The position numbers and the translations under genes were made by a program. Shown here in pieces: positions 32,397 through 36,578 of a DNA stretch of 36,578 nucleotides (position 1 is the stretch's first letter; the number at the start of each line of letters is the position of its first letter). A model generated the notes under the pieces. It did no database searches. It was not told where the DNA came from and was given only the letters and a program-made list of their open reading frames with translations. This DNA is from Demequina iriomotensis. GTDB lineage: Bacteria > Actinomycetota > Actinomycetes > Actinomycetales > Demequinaceae. The stretch lies in the NCBI RefSeq assembly GCF_000971395.1, contig NZ_BBME01000024.1:1-36578 (forward strand), read 5' to 3'.

Positions 32397-33268
32397 CCCG
32401 CATCCCCCACCGCCCCGCCGACCACCGCAAGCAGCAGGGGCGCCAGGCCCACGAGCATGAAGGCGGGCAGCAGGCACAGCGCGAGCGGCAGCGCGACCCT
32501 GACGCCGAGCTCCCCCGCCGCCACCGCGGCGTCCGTGCGTGCGTGGCGCGCAGCCGCGTCCGCGACCGCCTCGAGCGACGCGGTCGGGCTCGCGCCCGCG
32601 TCGACCGCGGGCAGGACGGCACGCGCGACCGGTTCCCACATCGTCCCCGCCGGGGGCGGCCGCCCGCCCCGCCCGGGGAGCGCTGCGGCGACCTCCGCGA
32701 GCCCGGGCTCTGCCAGCGCCTCGGCGACCGCCTCGAGCGCGCGCCCGACCTCGGCTCCCGCGGCGAGCGCGGCGGCCACGAGGGCGGCGCCCGCGACCAC
32801 CGCATCGGCCTCTCCCCCGGTGGCCTCCGCCCGCCGGACGATGCGCCGCGTCCACCGCCTCCCGGTCCACGTGAGCGCGCCGCCGAGCGCGAGCAGCACC
32901 CAGCCGGCCGGGGTGAGCGCGAGCACGCGCGGCGCGCGGCCATCGACGAGCGCGCCCAGGGCGATCCCGACCGCGGGCAGCCAGCTCAGGACGCGCGCGC
33001 TGAGCCGCGGACCCGCGAGCGCGGCGCGACGGAGCGCCTCGGCCTCGCGCGCGTCCGCCGCCGCCCGCGCGATCGCGAGCAGCATCGCGGACAGCGGCGC
33101 GCCCGTGCGCGCGGCGAGCCGGTCCGCCGCGGACACCGCGCCGTCCAGCCCCCGCGCCGGGCCGGCGGGGACGTCGACCCCCGCGCGCCGCCACGCCTCG
33201 GCGGTCGGCAGTCCCGCGCGGAGGAGGCCCACCACCCGCGGGAGCGACTCGTCCCACCCCTCGCTCAC
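32393..33268 (-). CDS. Type II secretion F-domain protein of the Tad platform (TadB/TadC-like)
   Basis: The 291-residue product begins with an amphipathic segment (LPRVVGLLRAGLPTAEAWRRAG), two hydrophobic helices in the middle (about 103-145), a T2SF-type cytoplasmic domain (AVLPAVDAGASPTASLEAVADAAARHARTDAAVAAGELGVRVALP) and a last hydrophobic pair. Tad systems normally have two such proteins; only one is found here, with an N-terminal part like the second half of a T2SF domain, so it may do the work of both. GTG overlaps the ATPase stop (GTGA). The tail overlaps the ClC gene. Confidence 0.75.
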   Translation of the reverse strand: MSEGWDESLPRVVGLLRAGLPTAEAWRRAGVDVPAGPARGLDGAVSAADRLAARTGAPLSAMLLAIARAAADAREAEALRRAALAGPRLSARVLSWLPAVGIALGALVDGRAPRVLALTPAGWVLLALGGALTWTGRRWTRRIVRRAEATGGEADAVVAGAALVAAALAAGAEVGRALEAVAEALAEPGLAEVAAALPGRGGRPPPAGTMWEPVARAVLPAVDAGASPTASLEAVADAAARHARTDAAVAAGELGVRVALPLALCLLPAFMLVGLAPLLLAVVGGAVGDAG

Positions 33269-34260
33269 GCCGCGCCCTCCGCGAGCGCCCGCACGCCCGA
33301 CCACGCCGGGCCGTACCGCGCTCCGCCGGCATCGCGCGTCCACGCGCGGTGCACGCGCAGCTCTCCGTCGTCCGTGCCGAGCCGCGCGACCTCGGCGACG
33401 CGCCTGCCCGCCGCGGCGCGCTCGACGTGGACGACCACCGCGAAGGCCGCGGCGGCCTGCGCGACCAGCTGACCGGGACTGAGACCCGCGAGCGCGGCGA
33501 GGGTCGCCAGGCGTGCGGGGACATCACCCGCGGAGTTCGCGTGAACCGTGGTGAGGGCGCCGCGATGCCCGGTGTTCGCCGCGGCCAGCACCTCGCGCAG
33601 CTCCTCCCCGCGGCACTCGCCGAGGACGATGCGGTCGGGCCGCATGCGCAACGCCTCCCGCACGAGCCGTCCGAGCGGCACCCCGCCGGCGCCCTCGACG
33701 TTGGGCCTGCGCTCCAGCAGCCTCACCAGGTGCGGGTGGCCCACGGCGATCTCGCCAGCCTCCTCGATGAGCACGATCCGCTCCCGAGGGTCGGCCAGCG
33801 CGAGCAGGGACGCGAGGAGCGTGGTCTTGCCGGCACCGGTGCCGCCGGTCACCAGCACCGGCACGCGTTCGCGCACCCACCCCGCCATGAGCTCCGCGAG
33901 CTCGGAGGTGAGCATCCCCGAGGCCACCAGGTCCGCGAGCGAGAACGGCGCCGCGCGGACGCGGCGCAGCGAGATCGCCGTGCATCCGTCGGCGACGGGT
34001 GGCAGGACGGCGTGGAGGCGCGTGCCGTCGGCGAGACGGGCGTCGACCGTGGGCTCCGCATCGTCCAGGCGTCGTCCCGCCGCCGCGGCGAGCATCACCG
34101 CGAGGCCCCGCACGTCCTCGGTCCCTTCGAGCGGGCACTGCCGGCGCTCGAGGCCTCCGCCCCGATCGATCCATGCCTCCCCGGGCGCGTGGATGAGCAC
34201 GTCCGTGACGCCGGGCAGGGCGAGCAGCGGCGCGAGGGGCGCGGGCGGTGTCCAGGTCAC
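33265..34260 (-). CDS. Tad pilus secretion ATPase (TadA/CpaF, VirB11 type)
   Basis: The 331-residue product powers pilus assembly. It has PGVTDVLIHAPGEAWID (N-terminal domain), the Walker A GGTGAGKTT (139-147), the Asp box ERIVLIEEAGEI, Walker B MRPDRIVLGECRGEE and the His box ALTTVHANS. It is shorter at the N-terminus than usual homologs of about 350-400 residues. GTG at 34260 is used; GTG at 34278 is another option. Upstream in Mycobacterium a septum-site (Ssd/CpaE-like) gene precedes it, but here only a 186-bp gap separates it from the HAD gene. It overlaps the platform gene. Confidence 0.88.
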   Translation of the reverse strand: MTWTPPAPLAPLLALPGVTDVLIHAPGEAWIDRGGGLERRQCPLEGTEDVRGLAVMLAAAAGRRLDDAEPTVDARLADGTRLHAVLPPVADGCTAISLRRVRAAPFSLADLVASGMLTSELAELMAGWVRERVPVLVTGGTGAGKTTLLASLLALADPRERIVLIEEAGEIAVGHPHLVRLLERRPNVEGAGGVPLGRLVREALRMRPDRIVLGECRGEELREVLAAANTGHRGALTTVHANSAGDVPARLATLAALAGLSPGQLVAQAAAAFAVVVHVERAAAGRRVAEVARLGTDDGELRVHRAWTRDAGGARYGPAWSGVRALAEGAA

Positions 34261-34434
34261 GGCTCGACGGTCGGGCACACAGCACGCGCATGCCAGCGCC
34301 GCAACGGCACCTGGGGACAGCCGGCCAGGGGCGCGGTACCGGGGACATCGCCCCGCGCGGCACCCCGCGGCCACGCCTGCGGCCGCCGCAGCCTCGCCGC
34401 GCGCAGGACCGGCGATGCTGTCGGGACCGGCGGC

Positions 34435-34440
34435 TAGAGT
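34435..34440 (+). promoter_or_regulatory. -10 box for leaderless HAD phosphatase transcript
   Basis: TAGAGT is followed by six bases and the ATG, the spacing for a leaderless message. No clear -35 was seen in the GC-rich gap before it. Confidence 0.5.
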
Positions 34441-34446
34441 GACGCC

Positions 34447-35244
34447 ATGGAGGCAACCGGGCCCCGCCGCAGCGCGGCGTTCTTCGACCTGGACAAGACC
34501 ATCATCGCGAGGTCCTCGTCCATGGCTTTCTCGCGCTCGTTCTTCGAGGGCGGCCTCCTCACGCGCACCAAGGCGCTGCGCACGGCCTTCGCGCAGTTCC
34601 TGTTCGAGGTGGGCGGCGCGGACGAGCGCCAGACCTCCCGCCTGCGCGACGCGCTCAGCGAGCTGGTCGCCGGATGGGACGTCGCGCACGTCGAGGAGAT
34701 CGTCGCGGACACCCTCCACGAGCACATCGACCCGATCGTCTACCAGGAGGCGCTCGACCTCATCCACCGCCACCACACGAACGGGCGCGACGTCGTCATC
34801 GTCAGCGCGTCCGCGCGGCAGGTGGTCGAGCCGATCGCCAGGCTGCTCGGCGCCGATGCCGTGGTCGCGTCGCGCATGGAGGTCGCGGACGGCCGCTTCA
34901 CGGGCGAGATCTCGTTCTACGCCTACGGCCCCGCCAAGGAGGAGGCCATCCGGACGCTCGCGCAGGAGCGCGACTACGACCTCGCCACGTCCTACGCGTA
35001 CTCGGACTCCATCACCGACGCGCCCATGCTCGACGCCGTCGGCCACGGCTTCGCGGTCAACCCCGACCGGACGATGCGCCGCGCGGCGCGGCGCCACGGC
35101 TGGGGGATGCTCGTGTTCCGCCGGCCCGTGGGCCTGAGGTCGCATTCCCGCGCTCGTCCGGCCGTGGTGCTGGGCGTGGCGCTCGCGGTCGGGCTGACGA
35201 TATGGGGTTTGTCACTGAGCGCTCGACGCGCCCGCGAGGCCTGA
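34447..35244 (+). CDS. HAD-superfamily IB phosphatase (SerB-like) with a C-terminal membrane anchor
   Basis: The 265-residue product has HAD motif I AAFFDLDKTII (D14, D16), motif II in VVIVSAS, motif III lysine in GPAKEEA and motif IV YSDSITDAPML, so it is a complete Mg2+-dependent phosphatase of the SerB-like HAD-IB group. A hydrophobic helix (VVLGVALAVGLTIWGLSL) near the end anchors it. Its homologs beside tad clusters (Rv3661 in Mycobacterium, the morphological-differentiation-associated protein of Streptomyces) have no firmly known substrate. The divergent arrangement with the tad ATPase gene is the conserved one. Confidence 0.88.
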   Translation: MEATGPRRSAAFFDLDKTIIARSSSMAFSRSFFEGGLLTRTKALRTAFAQFLFEVGGADERQTSRLRDALSELVAGWDVAHVEEIVADTLHEHIDPIVYQEALDLIHRHHTNGRDVVIVSASARQVVEPIARLLGADAVVASRMEVADGRFTGEISFYAYGPAKEEAIRTLAQERDYDLATSYAYSDSITDAPMLDAVGHGFAVNPDRTMRRAARRHGWGMLVFRRPVGLRSHSRARPAVVLGVALAVGLTIWGLSLSARRAREA

Positions 35245-35278
35245 ACGCGATACGGTCCCCTCAGGGATGTCACCGCCG

Positions 35279-35296
35279 GACGTGAACGTTCACGTC
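35279..35296. promoter_or_regulatory. 18-bp perfect palindrome, candidate operator
   Basis: GACGTGAACGTTCACGTC is a perfect 18-bp dyad in the gap after the HAD gene, 43 bp before the start of a 33-codon gene. Size and symmetry suit a dimeric repressor such as a LacI, TetR or GntR protein. No other copy was noticed in the window. Confidence 0.5.
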
Positions 35297-35338
35297 ACGC
35301 CGGCGGGCGGCGCCGGCACGACGATCGGGGGGTCGCGG

Positions 35339-35440
35339 ATGAACAGGACGTTGATGGCAGGGCTCGTCGGCGTGGTCGGCCTCGCGCTCGGCTTCGGCGC
35401 GGGATGGCTCTGGGACAGCGTCGCCGCGGCGACTCCCTGA
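35339..35440 (+). CDS. 33-residue single-helix membrane peptide
   Basis: A short gene coding MNRTLMAGLVGVVGLALGF followed by GAGWLWDSVAAATP: a basic start, one hydrophobic helix of about 18 residues with GxxxG-like spacing, and a short polar end. GGGGGG lies seven bases before the ATG. Codon third positions are almost all G or C, as in neighbours. It is a good small-protein candidate but has no recognised family. Confidence 0.5.
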   Translation: MNRTLMAGLVGVVGLALGFGAGWLWDSVAAATP

Positions 35441-35512
35441 CCGCTCTCCACGGGCCGTTCGAGGCTTGCCCGCATGTGACGAGATCGACGCCTGCGGGCG
35501 GGCGAGCCGCAT

Positions 35513-35540
35513 CGGACACACCGCCCAGATGACGTATCCT
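35513..35540 (+). promoter_or_regulatory. Promoter of the last gene, with a hairpin in the leader
   Basis: CGGACA (35513-35518), a 16-base spacer and TATCCT (35535-35540) form a plausible promoter about 56 bp before the ATG. The transcript leader then carries a perfect seven-base stem, GGTGGGC (35564-35570) with GCCCACC (35574-35580) and a three-base loop, just before the ribosome site GAGGA. Confidence 0.45.
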
Positions 35541-35596
35541 CGCCACAGCCCCCTCGCGTCGCCGGTGGGCTGAGCCCACCCCTGCCGAGGACATCC

Positions 35597-36556
35597 ATGC
35601 GCAAGTTCCTTCTCGCCCTCGCGGCGATCGCGGTCGCGGTCACCTCCGCCGCCGCAGGGTGGTTCGGGGTGAAGGCATGGAAGGCCTCGCAGCAGACCGC
35701 GGCGCCCGAGCCCACGGCCATCCCGACCGAGGAGCCCAGCGGCGAGACGGTGAGCCTGACGTTCCGTCTCTCGGACGTCGACGCCTCCGTCGAGGGCCTC
35801 TTCGAGACGCCCGCGTGCGGCGAGACCTGGACGCCTCCCTCCGACCAGGCGAACGGCGTGCTGCCCAAGGTCGACGCGTCGCTGCGCCAGGTCGCGGGTG
35901 TCGACACGGTGACCGTGGTGCCGGGCTACACCACCGACACCGCGGGGCTCGGCTTCCTCGCCTCGGAGGGCAGCGTCATCGTGACGCGGGACGATGTGGT
36001 GGTCACCCCCGGCTGGGGCGCCGAGTTCGTCCCGGAGTACTACGTCGCGACGCCCGGCGAGACCACGCTCACGCAGAACAACGTGGAGTTCACCGGGTCG
36101 ACGCTGTGCGACGTCGCCGACGAGCTCAACGGCATCTGGGAGGGCTTCGACTGGTCGACCGCGAGCGAGGACGAGATCGCGGCCAAGCAGGCCGAGACCG
36201 CCGCCTTCAACGCCGAGCACGAGCAGCTCCCCGCGGGCACCTACCGCGTCTACCAGTGGTCGCCGATCATCCTCGGCGAGCCTGCGGCGATCGCGCGCGT
36301 GCTGTCCGAGGAGGGCATCACGGGGCTGGCGGGTCTGCAGTACAACATCGGCTACACCGCGCTGTACGACGATCCGCTGGTCCAGGAGCACTGCACCGAC
36401 CAGGTCGACACCGACGGCAACCTGCTCTCGCGCAACTGCGACGTCCCCGAGGACGTGCTGGCCCAGGTGCTCGAGCGCGACGTGCCCGTCGAGTACATCG
36501 CGGACGTCCCGCCCGCGGTGGCGTTCTCCCTCGCAGCCGAGTTCACCGTCGACTGA
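35597..36556 (+). CDS. Secreted or membrane-anchored protein of unknown function
   Basis: The 319-residue product starts MRKFLLALAAIAVAVTSAAAGWFGV, a signal peptide or membrane anchor, then a P/T/E linker and an acidic globular region with four cysteines (CGETW, STLCDVADEL, EHCTDQ, SRNCDVPED) that may form two disulfides outside the cell. No catalytic motif is seen and I do not recognise the family. GAGGA lies six bases before the ATG. Its stop lies 22 bp from the right edge of the window, where nothing else can be called. Confidence 0.65.
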   Translation: MRKFLLALAAIAVAVTSAAAGWFGVKAWKASQQTAAPEPTAIPTEEPSGETVSLTFRLSDVDASVEGLFETPACGETWTPPSDQANGVLPKVDASLRQVAGVDTVTVVPGYTTDTAGLGFLASEGSVIVTRDDVVVTPGWGAEFVPEYYVATPGETTLTQNNVEFTGSTLCDVADELNGIWEGFDWSTASEDEIAAKQAETAAFNAEHEQLPAGTYRVYQWSPIILGEPAAIARVLSEEGITGLAGLQYNIGYTALYDDPLVQEHCTDQVDTDGNLLSRNCDVPEDVLAQVLERDVPVEYIADVPPAVAFSLAAEFTVD

Positions 36557-36578
36557 CCCTGACACCGCCACCCACCCC

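Overview
The window is a high-GC chromosomal segment from an actinobacterium, most likely of the order Micrococcales. Support: very GC-rich codon use, an rRNA-operon leader with the TTGAGAACTCAA element at the left edge, a topA/tmk/holB block, a Tad pilus cluster beside a HAD phosphatase gene (the arrangement known from Mycobacterium and Streptomyces), a LASTG cell-wall sorting motif, and several starts placed 6-7 nt after a TANNNT box (leaderless transcription). The genus cannot be fixed; the nrdG gene suggests a facultative anaerobe.

Layout. 1-489: leader and two tandem promoters of an rRNA operon that runs leftward out of the window. 490-4225: an ABC1-type kinase gene with a PadR regulator, the manganese exporter MntP and a small membrane protein. 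4226-5128: an antitoxin/toxin pair bracketed by two 63-bp near-identical direct repeats, next to tRNA-Thr(CGT). 5191-12562, all leftward: topA, a small membrane protein gene, a Gfo/Idh/MocA oxidoreductase gene, tmk, holB and a secreted TAP-type hydrolase lipoprotein gene. 12730-16099: an inositol-monophosphatase-like gene facing a large BspA-type leucine-rich-repeat surface protein gene, separated by a 325-bp tract full of inverted repeats. 16232-20775: a winged-helix/hydrolase fusion, an orphan nrdG, a two-part methyltransferase and a small membrane protein. 20977-24313: a tightly overlapped operon MFS transporter, M20 peptidase, GNAT acetyltransferase. 24402-29804: a membrane protein with an L7/L12-like tail, the K+-independent H+-pyrophosphatase hppA, and divergently an ECF sigma factor with a large membrane partner. 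30051-34260: a Tad (Flp-type) pilus operon split in two by a ClC channel gene on the opposite strand, with a candidate 6C-like structured RNA at its 3' end. 34447-36556: a SerB-like HAD phosphatase, a 33-residue membrane peptide behind an 18-bp palindrome, and a secreted or anchored protein of unknown function.

Most genes are ordinary core genes. The parts worth following are non-coding: a 10-mer, GGACGATGCG, present 22 times in several reading frames and between genes; a 138-bp symmetric inverted duplication (13652-13789); a 59-bp near-perfect hairpin (24882-24940); a 114-bp element with terminal inverted repeats (20799-20912); the repeat-flanked toxin-antitoxin cassette; and the structured RNA candidate at the tad cluster. 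All counts were made by eye and all family assignments come from reading motifs, without database searches.
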